The notes beneath the pieces are model-generated. The model saw only the letters and a list, made by a program, of their open reading frames with translations, was not told where the DNA came from and made no database searches. A stretch of 49,479 nucleotides of DNA from Armatimonadota bacterium (GTDB lineage: Bacteria; Armatimonadota; JAAZEB01), in contig JAAZEM010000047.1 of assembly GCA_012512265.1 (NCBI GenBank), positions 1 to 49,479 on the forward strand. Direction: 5' to 3'. Position numbers and translations under genes: made by a program. This document shows, piece by piece, positions 15,630-23,385 of the stretch (position 1 is the stretch's first letter; the number at the start of each line of letters is the position of its first letter).

Positions 15630-16934
15630 CTAGCTGGCGCTAGCTCCCGTGGATGCTGGCTTGCCGGGCTTGGCCGCGCCCTTCTTCTCTCCTTTGGCCG
15701 CGCCGGCACCGCCGTTGCCCTTCTCCTTCGCCTCGGCGGACTTCCCATTGGCAGAAGCCTGCTGCTTTTCCTTCGAGGATGCCGGCTTCTCGTCGACCTC
15801 GCCGACCAACTCCTTGAGGAAGCCCTTCACCTGCTCTCGCGAGGTTACCTGAAAGCCGGTATCCTTCTGCTCCACCATCAGGAGCGCCACGAGCACCGGC
15901 ACCTTTTCGAGCTTCACCTCTTTGAGGGAGGGGAAGGTCTCGCGCAACGACGCGAGCGCCGCCGTGAGGTCATCTTTGGTGACGGCCTTGCCATTCCGGG
16001 CCTTGATGCCCCCCTTCTTCAGGGCGGCGAGGAGCTTGTCGGTGTTGACCGCGCACGTCTCCTCCCGGGTGATCGCACTCACCAGCGCCTCCGTCTGAGC
16101 CGGAGTGAGGCGCACTTTGGCCGGCAGCTTCATCTTCTCTCGCGCGACATATTGCGCGGACGCCACGGCATGCCATGCTTCTGCCTTGTCCGCTTTCTTC
16201 AGGGCGGCGGCGACCGCGGCATCGGCGGTGCGCAGGAGGTGCTTTCGGGCGCGCGCCTGGATCTCCTCCGGGCGCGTCAGGTCCGGCACTTCGGCAGGAT
16301 GGGCAGTCTGATACTCCTCCTGCGCCTCGGTGATCTGCTGTGCAAGGAGCACCGCGCCTTCGGGACTGAGGCCTTCTGCCTCCGCCTGGCGCGCGGCCTC
16401 GGCGCCCACCGTCGTGGCTTCATTCACGACGACGCGCACCTCCTGATCGCCCCCCTGCGGCACCACCGCTTCCAGGGTCTGCTGGCCTTCGCTGGCGCGC
16501 ACCGAGAAGCGGGGGCTGAGAGTGACGCGGTCGATGCGGAACTCGCCCTTCGCGTCTGTGGTCACCACGGTCGAGACGGTTTCCCGAGTGGCACGGTCGA
16601 TGAGGCAGACGCGGGCATCCGCCAGGGGCATTCGGGCGAGGCGCGCTTCGGCGTAGGCGGGAGCGCCGATTCGCAGCCACTCAAAGAGGGCGATGGGGCG
16701 GGCGAAGCCGGTCGGGCGCGCGGGGGCTTCCACCATGCCACGCACGATGCCGGCGGGAGTGGCCGGAGTTCCCACCGATCCCAGGCTGGCGCTGGAACGA
16801 GAGCTGCCCGGGTAGGCAGGCCCGGTGCTGGACCACGTCGGCGTGCCAGCGCCGCCGCATCCCGAGAGCCAGAGCGCGGCACAGCCAGCCGCCAGGCCGG
16901 CACACGTACGGATCCACCCCAGAGAACGTCTCAT
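15630..16934 (-). CDS. Predicted lipoprotein with a carboxypeptidase-regulatory-like domain
   Basis: 434 residues; ATG 16934 has GGAGGAG 8 bases upstream. A lipoprotein signal peptide ends in the lipobox LSGC, Cys26. Residues 27-60 are Ser/Pro/Gly-rich linker. About 90-170 resembles a CarboxypepD-reg/CNA-B type beta-sandwich (ADARVCLIDRATRET, TDAKGEFRIDRVTL). The rest is mainly alpha-helical and Lys/Glu/Ala-rich, ending in a low-complexity Lys/Gly/Ala tail from about residue 390. It is probably anchored in the outer or inner membrane and faces the periplasm. No enzymatic residues are recognisable and the role is unknown. Confidence 0.75.
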   Translation of the reverse strand: MRRSLGWIRTCAGLAAGCAALWLSGCGGAGTPTWSSTGPAYPGSSRSSASLGSVGTPATPAGIVRGMVEAPARPTGFARPIALFEWLRIGAPAYAEARLARMPLADARVCLIDRATRETVSTVVTTDAKGEFRIDRVTLSPRFSVRASEGQQTLEAVVPQGGDQEVRVVVNEATTVGAEAARQAEAEGLSPEGAVLLAQQITEAQEEYQTAHPAEVPDLTRPEEIQARARKHLLRTADAAVAAALKKADKAEAWHAVASAQYVAREKMKLPAKVRLTPAQTEALVSAITREETCAVNTDKLLAALKKGGIKARNGKAVTKDDLTAALASLRETFPSLKEVKLEKVPVLVALLMVEQKDTGFQVTSREQVKGFLKELVGEVDEKPASSKEKQQASANGKSAEAKEKGNGGAGAAKGEKKGAAKPGKPASTGASAS

Positions 16935-16958
16935 CGCATCACTCCTCCGAACCAGCGC

Positions 16959-16977
16959 GCGTCTCTCCGAGAGACGC
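16959..16977. repeat. 8-bp inverted repeat upstream of the lipoprotein gene
   Basis: GCGTCTCT / AGAGACGC around CCG. On the minus strand it lies about 25 bases before the lipoprotein ATG, next to its ribosome site, so it could act on expression or be an operator. Confidence 0.4.
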
Positions 16978-17053
16978 TGCTACTGGGACGTTCGCCACGC
17001 GGGCGAAGTTTCCCCTCAGAGACGCTTGTGTCTGGGAGCATAGGCACGGCCTG

Positions 17054-17085
17054 CTGGGGGCCCGGACTGACCACCGGGGGCCCAG
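17054..17085 (-). terminator. Imperfect GC hairpin after the TrkA pair
   Basis: Arms CTGGGGGCCCGG (17054-17065) and CCGGGGGCCCAG (17074-17085) can pair with two internal mismatches around an 8-base loop. It lies downstream of the second TrkA gene on the minus strand. Confidence 0.45.
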
Positions 17086-17189
17086 ATCTTGAAGGGCTGC
17101 CCGATGGGCGCAGCACCGTCGCGGACTCCTGATCCCCCCTCGTGGGCATCGCCTGCGGCCGGCTCTGCCCGATCCGGCGGACCGCGCGA

Positions 17190-17852
17190 TTAGGCGGTGC
17201 CGCGGAGCGCCGCCTGCAGGGCGGCTGCCTGGTTGGCACGGACGAGCGCGATGACGACATCATCGTCGTGCAGAACGGTATCGCCCTGGGGGATCATCGC
17301 CTTGCCATCGCGGATGATGCAGGAAATCAGCGACTCCTCGGGAAGAGGTAGATCCTTGATCGCCACGTTGGCCGCGGGTGAGCCCTGGCGGATGCTCGCC
17401 TCGACGATCTCCAGATCGCCCCGCCGCAGGGCGGCGAGGGGAATGACGTCACCGGTCTCCATCTCTTGCTCGATCAGATCGTCGATCACTTTGGTGCTCG
17501 ATACGGTCTCGTCGATCCCCAGGCGTCGGAAGATCTCCTCGTTGCGCGGGTCGTTCACACGCGCGATCGTTCGGGGAACTCCGAACTTGCGCTTCGAGAT
17601 CTGGCACATGACGAGGTTGTCCTCGTCATCCCCGGTCACCGCGGCGACGACATCGGCTCGATTGGTGCCCACCTGTTGCAGCGTGCGGAACTCGCACCCA
17701 TCGCCCTCGAAGACGACCGGACCGAGTTCCTTTGTGATCCGCGCCGCTCGCCGCGGATCCTTCTCTACGAGGAGCACCTCGTGTTCTTTCTGCATGAGGG
17801 TGCGTGTCAGATGGTATCCAACCTGGCCGCCACCCATGACGATGATATACAT
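17190..17852 (-). CDS. TrkA family K+ channel/transporter regulatory protein (TrkA-N + TrkA-C)
   Basis: 220 residues. TrkA-N (RCK) Rossmann domain at 1-120 with MGGGQVGYHL for the dinucleotide and the acidic end of strand 2 LLVEKD; TrkA-C (RCK-C) at about 135-218 (LRRGDLEIVEASI, GDTVLHDDDVVIAL). Cytosolic rings of such subunits bind NAD(H) or ATP/ADP and gate TrkH/KtrB potassium transporters. It begins 6 bases after the stop of the preceding TrkA-N gene, so the pair is co-translated. No membrane partner is seen within the window. Confidence 0.93.
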   Translation of the reverse strand: MYIIVMGGGQVGYHLTRTLMQKEHEVLLVEKDPRRAARITKELGPVVFEGDGCEFRTLQQVGTNRADVVAAVTGDDEDNLVMCQISKRKFGVPRTIARVNDPRNEEIFRRLGIDETVSSTKVIDDLIEQEMETGDVIPLAALRRGDLEIVEASIRQGSPAANVAIKDLPLPEESLISCIIRDGKAMIPQGDTVLHDDDVVIALVRANQAAALQAALRGTA

Positions 17853-17858
17853 CGGGCC

Positions 17859-18296
17859 CTACTCTTCCCGCTGAGCCGCGAGCTCACTCGCGGTCTCCCC
17901 CAGCACCACGCGCCTCATATGCTCGCTCACAAGCGTCGTCTGATCGATTGACTCGATACCAAGCTCGCGGTATGCCTGAGCGCGCAGGGGATCCACGATG
18001 CGTGCCATTACCTTGGGAACGCCAAAGACAACCTTGGCAATCTGGGCGATCATGATGTTTCGGTTATCGCCCTCGGTGATCGTGAGGAGAACATCCGCCT
18101 GTCGGATGCCGGCACGTTCCAAAACGTCCTGGTCCATGGCATTGCCGACGAGCTTGGTGCCCGAGAAATCGGGGCTGAGACGGCGCTGCAGGGCGAGCGC
18201 GTCGCGGTCTACCACCGTCACCTGATGGCCCTCGCGGTCGAGCATGTTGGCCAGGCTGGAACCAACGCGGCCGATCCCCACAATGATGACCTTCAT
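17859..18296 (-). CDS. TrkA-N domain protein (single RCK domain)
   Basis: 145 residues from ATG 18296, preceded by GGGGGAGTG; the upstream extension of the frame has no domain. One Rossmann-type RCK domain: KVIIVGIGRVGSSLANMLDREG, then VVDRD, GNAMDQDVLERAGI and TEGDNRNIMIAQIAK. It lacks the TrkA-C domain that the next gene has. The two genes, paralogous in the N-domain, probably form a heteromeric regulatory ring or serve separate transporters. Confidence 0.92.
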   Translation of the reverse strand: MKVIIVGIGRVGSSLANMLDREGHQVTVVDRDALALQRRLSPDFSGTKLVGNAMDQDVLERAGIRQADVLLTITEGDNRNIMIAQIAKVVFGVPKVMARIVDPLRAQAYRELGIESIDQTTLVSEHMRRVVLGETASELAAQREE

Positions 18297-18348
18297 GGTC
18301 ACTCCCCCATAACGATGCTTCTCCGGGATAGATGCGCCGCGGAGAAGT

Positions 18349-18678
18349 CTAACCGCGCCGGCGACGAGCTCCAGGCTGGTTTCCTGCGGGCGGTTGGCTT
18401 GCAGCATGGGATTGCCAGCGCCGGTAGAAGTAGTAGCCGCGGACAAGGCCGTAACCGGCGAGCACCCCGCCGAGCATCCTGGAATCACTGTTGGCTCCAA
18501 GCAGGCGCGGGGCGAACACCAGGATCAGCCCGAACACGGTGGCGATCCCAGAAAGGATCATATTGAACATGAGGCGACCGCGCGACGACGACCAGGGAGT
18601 CCGGTTTGCTCCACTGCGCTGGCGGGCCCCTCTCGTAGTATCTCTCACGGCATCACGTTTCCGTTCTCTAACTCCCAT
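18349..18678 (-). CDS. Small two-helix membrane protein, unknown function
   Basis: 109 residues if ATG 18678 is used. A basic N-terminal stretch (about residues 1-36) is followed by a helix [20 protein letters not shown], a short loop and a second helix [21 protein letters not shown], then a basic, Pro-rich tail. An internal ATG at 18570 would give a 36-residue shorter form but has no ribosome site. It lies 52 bases before the TrkA pair on the same strand and behind a good promoter, so it is probably the first gene of that operon. I do not recognise the family. Confidence 0.6.
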   Translation of the reverse strand: MGVRERKRDAVRDTTRGARQRSGANRTPWSSSRGRLMFNMILSGIATVFGLILVFAPRLLGANSDSRMLGGVLAGYGLVRGYYFYRRWQSHAASQPPAGNQPGARRRRG

Positions 18679-18690
18679 CGGTCGCACGCC

Positions 18691-18719
18691 AGTATACAAC
18701 CATTGCCAGGGAGTGTCAA
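18691..18719 (-). promoter_or_regulatory. Promoter of the small membrane protein/trk operon
   Basis: Minus-strand TTGACA (18719-18714), 17-base spacer, TATACT (18696-18691). Transcription should start near 18684, only about 6 bases before ATG 18678, leaving no room for a ribosome site. Confidence 0.75.
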
Positions 18720-18828
18720 GGAATCGGGAGAGCGCGCACGGGTGGGGAGAGACCGCGGGGAGGGGCATGCTACGCGGGCGGGCTGCACGAGAGCTTAGCT
18801 ACCATGCGGATTCTTTCGCAGCGCCTGC

Positions 18829-18858
18829 TTTACACATCACACAGGAGTGTGCTATACT
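18829..18858 (+). promoter_or_regulatory. Promoter and structured leader of the cold-shock gene
   Basis: TTTACA (18829-18834), 18-base spacer, TATACT (18853-18858) with extended-10 TG at 18850-18851. The leader of about 115 bases starts with a hairpin GTGCAG (18863-18868) / CTGCAC (18874-18879) and an overlapping palindrome GCACCGGTGC. Long structured leaders are characteristic of cspA-type genes. The 18679-18982 interval otherwise holds only this and the divergent trk promoter. Confidence 0.75.
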
Positions 18859-18982
18859 AGCCGTGCAGTTAACCTGCACCGGTGCTTCCGATGATGCAGA
18901 GCGAAGCTGTTCAGAGGTCCGTCGATCCGCCTCCCCGTGCTTTCATCTGCCGCTACGGAGGGATCTCAAGGAGGTAGTAGGA

Positions 18983-19186
18983 ATGCCTACCGGTAAGGTG
19001 AAGTGGTTCAACGCATCCAAGGGCTACGGATTCATCGAGATGGATGAGGGGCGCGATGTCTTCGTGCATTATACCGCCATTCAGGTTCCCGGCTTCCGGA
19101 CCCTGGATGAGGGTCAGGTGGTGAATTTCGAGGTTGTCGATAGCCCCAAGGGTTTACAAGCGGCGCATGTGACCCTTGTTGACTAG
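18983..19186 (+). CDS. Cold-shock domain protein (CspA family)
   Basis: 67 residues, the normal length. RNP-1 KGYGFIEM and RNP-2 DVFVHY are present, with the conserved N-terminus GKVKWFN; relatives usually have VFVHFS. A single OB-fold that binds single-stranded RNA or DNA and melts secondary structure. ATG 18983 follows AAGGAGG by 6-7 bases; the long upstream frame is not coding. A 15-bp hairpin at 19208-19241 ends the transcript. Confidence 0.96.
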   Translation: MPTGKVKWFNASKGYGFIEMDEGRDVFVHYTAIQVPGFRTLDEGQVVNFEVVDSPKGLQAAHVTLVD

Positions 19187-19207
19187 GGCCACTTCACCAG
19201 AGAGCGT

Positions 19208-19241
19208 AACGCGGGGGCTGGCAGATGCCAGCTCCCGCGTT
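19208..19241 (+). terminator. 15-bp hairpin terminator after the cold-shock gene
   Basis: AACGCGGG-GG-CTGGC pairs with GCCAG-CT-CCCGCGTT over 15 bp with a single G-U pair and an AGAT loop. Starts 22 bases after the stop codon. Confidence 0.75.
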
Positions 19242-19425
19242 GCGTTATCAGGGGTAGCGCGCGGCGCGTCCGCTGCAGGAAGGGCATGGCCCTCTGGGGA
19301 ACGGGTTGGCAAGGGAGAGCGCCGCTATGGCGTCTGAGACTGCCGTGGCGGCCGGAGTGCTTGCGCGCAACGCGATTGATGCGCGCATCCTCGCTGCCAT
19401 GACGGGCAGGCAAGGGAGTGGAGCG

Positions 19426-20664
19426 ATGAACACAAAGATAGAGCAGGCCCGGGAAGTGGCCCTGGGCATCCTCAAGCCAAGCCAGCGAGACCTGGAGTAT
19501 GGATTGGGCCTGCATCGGGAGGCCGTGGTGATCGATGGCTACGGCTTCTCGCCGCGCGCCGCCATTGATGGCGAGGCGCTCAGGGCGCTGGTCGAGGAGG
19601 GCGCCTCCGAGGCGGAGATCACGGATAGCATCGAAGAGATGACCATGACTCGCGCGGCCACCGATCCTGTACAGCGCGAGGAGTACCTGGCGGCGTGGAA
19701 CGCGGCGGGCGTCACCTGCATCGTTCAGAACGCGGGCGAGGAGGGGCAGTCGCCCCAGCGGCTGCTCAAGCGGTTGGCACGCTTCACCTATACCACCGAT
19801 TGCCTGCGTGGCACCGTGTCGCGTGCGGCTTTCCCCGACGATATTCTGCGCACGAAAGAAGCGGGGGCGCACTGCCTCTATTTCACCGGCAACGGTGTGC
19901 CACTGGCGCAGGAGTGGGTCTCGCCGGAGGAGGAGCTGCGCTTCGTGCGCCTCTTCTTCCAGCTTGGCATCCGGATGATGCACCTCACCTACAACCGGCG
20001 CAATATGATCGGCGATGGCTGCGCCGAGCGTGCCAACGGCGGGCTGAGCGACTTCGGTCATGCCGTCATCGCCGAGATGAACCGCGTGGGCGTGATCGTC
20101 GACGTGGCCCACTCGGGGTGGCAGACCAGTCTGGAAGCGGCCAAGGCTTCCCGCGTGCCGATGGTGGCCAGCCATTCCGGGTGTTGCGCGGTGAATACGC
20201 ATATCCGCTGCAAGCCGGATGAGGTGATCCGCGCCATCGTCGAGACCGGGGGCTATATCGGCATCTGCTGGGTGCCTGCCTTCCTCGGAGGCAGTGGCGA
20301 CATTTCCGCGCTCCTCGATCACGTGGAGTATGTGGCCCGCACCTTCGGCGCGGATTACGTCGCGCTTGGCTCGGATACCGCGTACACCGCCGCGGCGTAT
20401 GAGGATGAGTGGAAAAAGGTGCCCCCGCGCCGCCGTTCCCGGCCGCGCTGGGAGGGCTTCTGGCCCAAAGATGATCCTCTCTTTGACTCCACATGGCACC
20501 AGCCGCATCAGGTGCAGAGCCTGGCGTGGACGAACTGGCCGCTGATCACCGTGGGACTGGTGCAGCGTGGCTTCAGCGATGAGGAGATCCGGAAGATCCT
20601 GGGCGGCAACGTCCTCCGCGTGGCACGCGCCGTGTTGGAGGCCGCAGGAGTGGCAACGTCCTAA
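19426..20664 (+). CDS. Membrane dipeptidase-like peptidase, family M19
   Basis: 412 residues from ATG 19426, preceded by GGAGTGGAG; a further upstream start at 19306 is possible but lacks support. Family signatures: VVIDGYGFSP (position of the first metal ligands; the usual DxHxD is altered), MHLTYNRRNMIGDGCAERANGGLSDFG split across the conserved loop, DVAHSG, ASHSG with the metal His, and LGSDTAY near the end. M19 enzymes are dizinc amidohydrolase-fold peptidases that split dipeptides, including those with a D-residue at the C-terminal side. The missing canonical HxD after strand 1 suggests altered metal binding or a non-dipeptide substrate. No signal peptide, so cytoplasmic. Confidence 0.88.
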   Translation: MNTKIEQAREVALGILKPSQRDLEYGLGLHREAVVIDGYGFSPRAAIDGEALRALVEEGASEAEITDSIEEMTMTRAATDPVQREEYLAAWNAAGVTCIVQNAGEEGQSPQRLLKRLARFTYTTDCLRGTVSRAAFPDDILRTKEAGAHCLYFTGNGVPLAQEWVSPEEELRFVRLFFQLGIRMMHLTYNRRNMIGDGCAERANGGLSDFGHAVIAEMNRVGVIVDVAHSGWQTSLEAAKASRVPMVASHSGCCAVNTHIRCKPDEVIRAIVETGGYIGICWVPAFLGGSGDISALLDHVEYVARTFGADYVALGSDTAYTAAAYEDEWKKVPPRRRSRPRWEGFWPKDDPLFDSTWHQPHQVQSLAWTNWPLITVGLVQRGFSDEEIRKILGGNVLRVARAVLEAAGVATS

Positions 20665-20675
20665 ACGAAAGGCAT

Positions 20676-20709
20676 GGTGGATCGGGCGCATCCTTTCGCC
20701 CGTTCCACC
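20676..20709. terminator. Bidirectional hairpin between the dipeptidase and csrA
   Basis: GGTGGATCGGGCG pairs with CGCCCGTTCCACC with one mismatch around an 8-base loop CATCCTTT. Lies between convergent genes and can end both the M19 gene and the flagellar operon. Confidence 0.65.
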
Positions 20710-20739
20710 GCGCCCGCCCGTCAAGGGCAGGCGTCGAGC

Positions 20740-21027
20740 TCAGGCCGCCGGGCGGCGGACCACCACAGAGAGGCCAGGCGGCTGCTCTGCCCCCGGATGA
20801 TCTGGCGGACGGATACCGGCCGCACGGCTGAGCGCCTCCTTCTCTACGGCGGCGGCATTCCGGTTTGCCTCGGCGATCTGGAGGTAAACCTCGGTGCGGT
20901 GAACGGAGACCTCGCGGGGCGCGCGGATGCCCAGGCGCACCACATCCCCGCGTATCTCGAGAACGGTGATCTCAACATCCTCGCCGATCACCAGGCCCTG
21001 CCCGGCCTTCCGCGAGAGTATCAACAT
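20740..21027 (-). CDS. csrA: Carbon storage regulator CsrA with extended C-terminus
   Basis: 95 residues from ATG 21027, with GGAGCGAGG just upstream. The core 1-55 is classic Csr[21 protein letters not shown], then [20 protein letters not shown] with the RNA-binding Arg in the last strand. Most CsrA proteins have 60-75 residues; here about 35 more follow, Pro/Arg-rich and probably disordered. It binds GGA motifs in mRNA leaders, often repressing flagellin translation. It follows fliW by 13 bases; FliW is the known protein antagonist of CsrA, so the two form a flagellin-sensing switch. Confidence 0.95.
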   Translation of the reverse strand: MLILSRKAGQGLVIGEDVEITVLEIRGDVVRLGIRAPREVSVHRTEVYLQIAEANRNAAAVEKEALSRAAGIRPPDHPGAEQPPGLSVVVRRPAA

Positions 21028-21040
21028 CGCCTCGCTCCGT

Positions 21041-21490
21041 TCAAGCGGCACACGTTGCGGTCAAGGGTTGTGGGAGAAGCCGGTGCCGGGTGTGGTATCT
21101 CGGGTCGTCCAGCACGACCTGCTTTGCCCGTCGGGTGCGCACGTTGACCACGATGGGGCCTAGCAGGTTGGCGGTCATCTCCTCCAAACGCGCGGGCAAG
21201 GTGACGATGGCGAGTATGCCGGCATCATCCGGGTCCTCAATGCCCAGCGCCGCGGCGTCCTCATTGCGCAGAATCACTTCGTAATCGGGGAACCACCGCA
21301 CCGGATCCACCACGACGAAGGCGAGCGCCGGGTCATCCACGCACTGCAGCCACTGGAAGAGGGGGTTCTCCTCGGTCTGCAGCAGCACATACCGGTGGCG
21401 TGTCTCGAACCCCAGCAGGCCAGGGTGGATCCGCAAGATGGAGGAGGCCTCCACGTCCAGAGGCCCGAAGCGCGTCGTCTGAATACGCAT
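21041..21490 (-). CDS. fliW: Flagellar assembly factor FliW
   Basis: 149 residues, normal length. N-terminal TTRFGPLDV and [14 protein letters not shown], then [22 protein letters not shown] and the C-terminal [22 protein letters not shown] are the family signature. FliW binds CsrA or flagellin in a partner switch: when flagellin is exported FliW is freed to sequester CsrA. ATG 21490 has GGAGG 8 bases upstream. It lies in the order flgM-fliW-csrA with 13-base gaps. Confidence 0.96.
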   Translation of the reverse strand: MRIQTTRFGPLDVEASSILRIHPGLLGFETRHRYVLLQTEENPLFQWLQCVDDPALAFVVVDPVRWFPDYEVILRNEDAAALGIEDPDDAGILAIVTLPARLEEMTANLLGPIVVNVRTRRAKQVVLDDPRYHTRHRLLPQPLTATCAA

Positions 21491-21503
21491 GGCAAAGGCC
21501 TCC

Positions 21504-21812
21504 TCAGATCAGGAAATCAACGGGCAAATCAAGCACGCCCGACTCCAAAATGCGATCTGCCAGCTCCTCCTCGGATACGTGGTATTCGCCGCGCTCGACA
21601 AGCTGACGTAGCTCCCTCACGCGATTCTCCCGCACCCCCGGGAGGTTCGCGAGGTGCTCCTTCACCCTCCGGACGTCCTGGGCGGAGCGGGAGAGCGTGA
21701 CGCGGTCCTCCTGCTCGATGGTTGGCGTGCTGCGATCCACCTGACCAGCGCGCTTCTCCGACACCCGAGAGACATACGCCTGCAGCACCGCCTCTCTGCC
21801 CTGTATTCGCAT
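21504..21812 (-). CDS. flgM: Anti-sigma-28 factor FlgM
   Basis: 102 residues. The C-terminal half has the sigma-binding helices typical of FlgM: DRVTLSRSAQDVRRVKEHL, RENRVRELRQLVERGEYHV and EELADRILES. The N-terminal third is disordered, as expected for a protein exported through the hook-basal body. It should hold FliA inactive until the hook is complete. A sigma-28 gene is not in the window, but sigma-28-like elements are proposed at 25153-25237. ATG 21812 follows GAGAGGA. Confidence 0.92.
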   Translation of the reverse strand: MRIQGREAVLQAYVSRVSEKRAGQVDRSTPTIEQEDRVTLSRSAQDVRRVKEHLANLPGVRENRVRELRQLVERGEYHVSEEELADRILESGVLDLPVDFLI

Positions 21813-21890
21813 CGATAGATCTTCCTCTCCGCGACAGCCAAAGTCTCCGCTGCCGCTCCTTACCTCCTATCGGCATCTCTGCGTATGGGC

Positions 21891-22235
21891 TTAAATGGGG
21901 CGAGAGCGGTTTGGCTCCACGGCGCCGGCCCCACCGGGGATCTGTTGGGGCGAGGCCGGCGCCGCGGAGCGCTGGAGCTGCTGTTGCACCATCCGTGCCA
22001 GGCCGAGATCGCTGGCGCCCGCGAGGTGTCGGGCCAGCTCCTGATCGAAAAGCTCCTGATAGATCTCGCCGCCAGGGCCGCGCAGGGTGGTTCCACTCGC
22101 CCGGCGCATCTCGGAGAGAAGCTGCTTCAGAAAGAGCGCCTCCATCTCCTCGCAAGCCTTGTCGAGCGCCTTCTGTTGCCCATTCCCGGTCGCGCCTGCC
22201 TGCCCTGCCACAAGAGCCCCTATCCGCTGAAGCAT
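21891..22235 (-). CDS. flgJ: Rod-binding protein (FlgJ N-terminal domain type)
   Basis: 114 residues: only the rod-binding domain, without the muramidase half of the enterobacterial FlgJ. Signature helices ALDKACEEMEALFLKQLLSEMR and YQELFDQELARHLAGASDLGLARM are clear. The last 25 residues are Pro/Gly-rich. It caps and assembles the flagellar rod in the periplasm; peptidoglycan opening must come from another enzyme. The start ATG overlaps the flgI stop as TGATG at 22237-22233, so translation is coupled. Confidence 0.92.
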   Translation of the reverse strand: MLQRIGALVAGQAGATGNGQQKALDKACEEMEALFLKQLLSEMRRASGTTLRGPGGEIYQELFDQELARHLAGASDLGLARMVQQQLQRSAAPASPQQIPGGAGAVEPNRSRPI

Positions 22236-23374
22236 CAGATCACCTCCAACTCGGCCTGAAGCGCCCCCGCCTGTTTGATCGCCTGAAGGATGGCGATGAT
22301 GTCGCGCGGCGTCAGGCGCAGCGCGTTCAGCGCCTTGACCAGATCCTCGACCGTGGCGGCCTGAAGCGGGAAAACGGTCGCTTCCTCCTCCTGCACGCGC
22401 GTCTGCTCTTTCTGCGTGACGACCGTCTCGCCCTCGCCCAGTGGGGAGGGCTGGCTGATCACCGGCTCCTGGGCGATCTCCACCACCAGACTGCCATGAG
22501 AAACGGCGACGGGCGCGATGACCGCGTGCCCGCCGATGACCACCGTGCCCGTACGCTCGTTGACGATGACCCGGGCCGGCATGTCCGGCTCCACAGGAAT
22601 CGCTTCGAGTTGGGCGACGAGGGCGACCAGATTGCGCTCCTGCCCGGAGGGGATGCGCACGCGGATCGCTCCCGCGTCCACTGGAGTGGCGGTGCCGCTG
22701 CCCAACCGGCGATTGATCGCATCCACCATGCGTGCCGCTGTAGAGAAGTCCGGGCGCATCAGGCGCAGCGACAGGAATCCATCTTCAACGGCGGTGACTG
22801 GTACCTCGCGCTCGACGATGGCGCCATTGGGAATGCGCCCCGCGGTGGGGTGGTTGCGGCTGATGTTTGCCCCCGGGCCCCCGGCGGCAAAGCCACCAAT
22901 CGAAACCGGACCTTGGGCAACGGCGTACACCTCGCCGTCCGCGCCTTGCAGCGGCGTCTGGAGCAGCGTGCCTCCTTGCAGCGAGCGCGCATCTCCTACT
23001 GAGGAGACGAGCACGTCGATGCGGTCGCCCTCGCGCGTGAATGCCGGCAGGTCGGCCGTGACGATCACGGCGGCCACGTTGCGCGTCTTGAGTTGCTCGC
23101 TGGAGAGGGTGATCCCAAAGCGCTGCATCATGTTGGCGACGGCGCGCGCCGTGAAAGCGACCTGGTTGCTGTCACCCGAGGAATCCAGACCCACCACCAG
23201 GCCGTAGCCGAAGAGCTGGTTGTTCCGTACCCCCGCGATGCGCGCCAGCTCCTTGATCCGCGTCTGGATAGCCGGGCGCGGGGCCGTGGGGGCCGCGGCC
23301 TGGGGGCTCTGCGGCTGGGCAGCCAATCCGCTCGCTATGGTGCAAAGAGCCAGCATCAAGAGGATGATTCGCAT
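22235..23374 (-). CDS. flgI: Flagellar P-ring protein FlgI
   Basis: 379 residues, near the usual 365-375. A Sec signal peptide (IILLMLALCTIASGLAAQ) precedes the mature chain. The family core RIKELARIAGVRNNQLFGYGL, VVGLDSSGD, VTADLPAF, VSSVGDARSLQGGTLLQTPL and the end MIAILQAIKQAGALQAELEVI-type sequence (here DIIAILQAIKQAG) are present. It forms the ring in the peptidoglycan layer round the rod. It lies 11 bases after flgH and overlaps flgJ by one base. Confidence 0.97.
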   Translation of the reverse strand: MRIILLMLALCTIASGLAAQPQSPQAAAPTAPRPAIQTRIKELARIAGVRNNQLFGYGLVVGLDSSGDSNQVAFTARAVANMMQRFGITLSSEQLKTRNVAAVIVTADLPAFTREGDRIDVLVSSVGDARSLQGGTLLQTPLQGADGEVYAVAQGPVSIGGFAAGGPGANISRNHPTAGRIPNGAIVEREVPVTAVEDGFLSLRLMRPDFSTAARMVDAINRRLGSGTATPVDAGAIRVRIPSGQERNLVALVAQLEAIPVEPDMPARVIVNERTGTVVIGGHAVIAPVAVSHGSLVVEIAQEPVISQPSPLGEGETVVTQKEQTRVQEEEATVFPLQAATVEDLVKALNALRLTPRDIIAILQAIKQAGALQAELEVI

Positions 23375-23385
23375 ACGTTACCTCG

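Noticed and set aside
15507..17132. Open frame of 541 codons on the plus strand
   Set aside because: Antisense to the lipoprotein gene, which has a clear lipobox and ribosome site.
19183..20724. Open frame of 513 codons on the minus strand
   Set aside because: Antisense to the M19 peptidase, spans its terminator, no domain.
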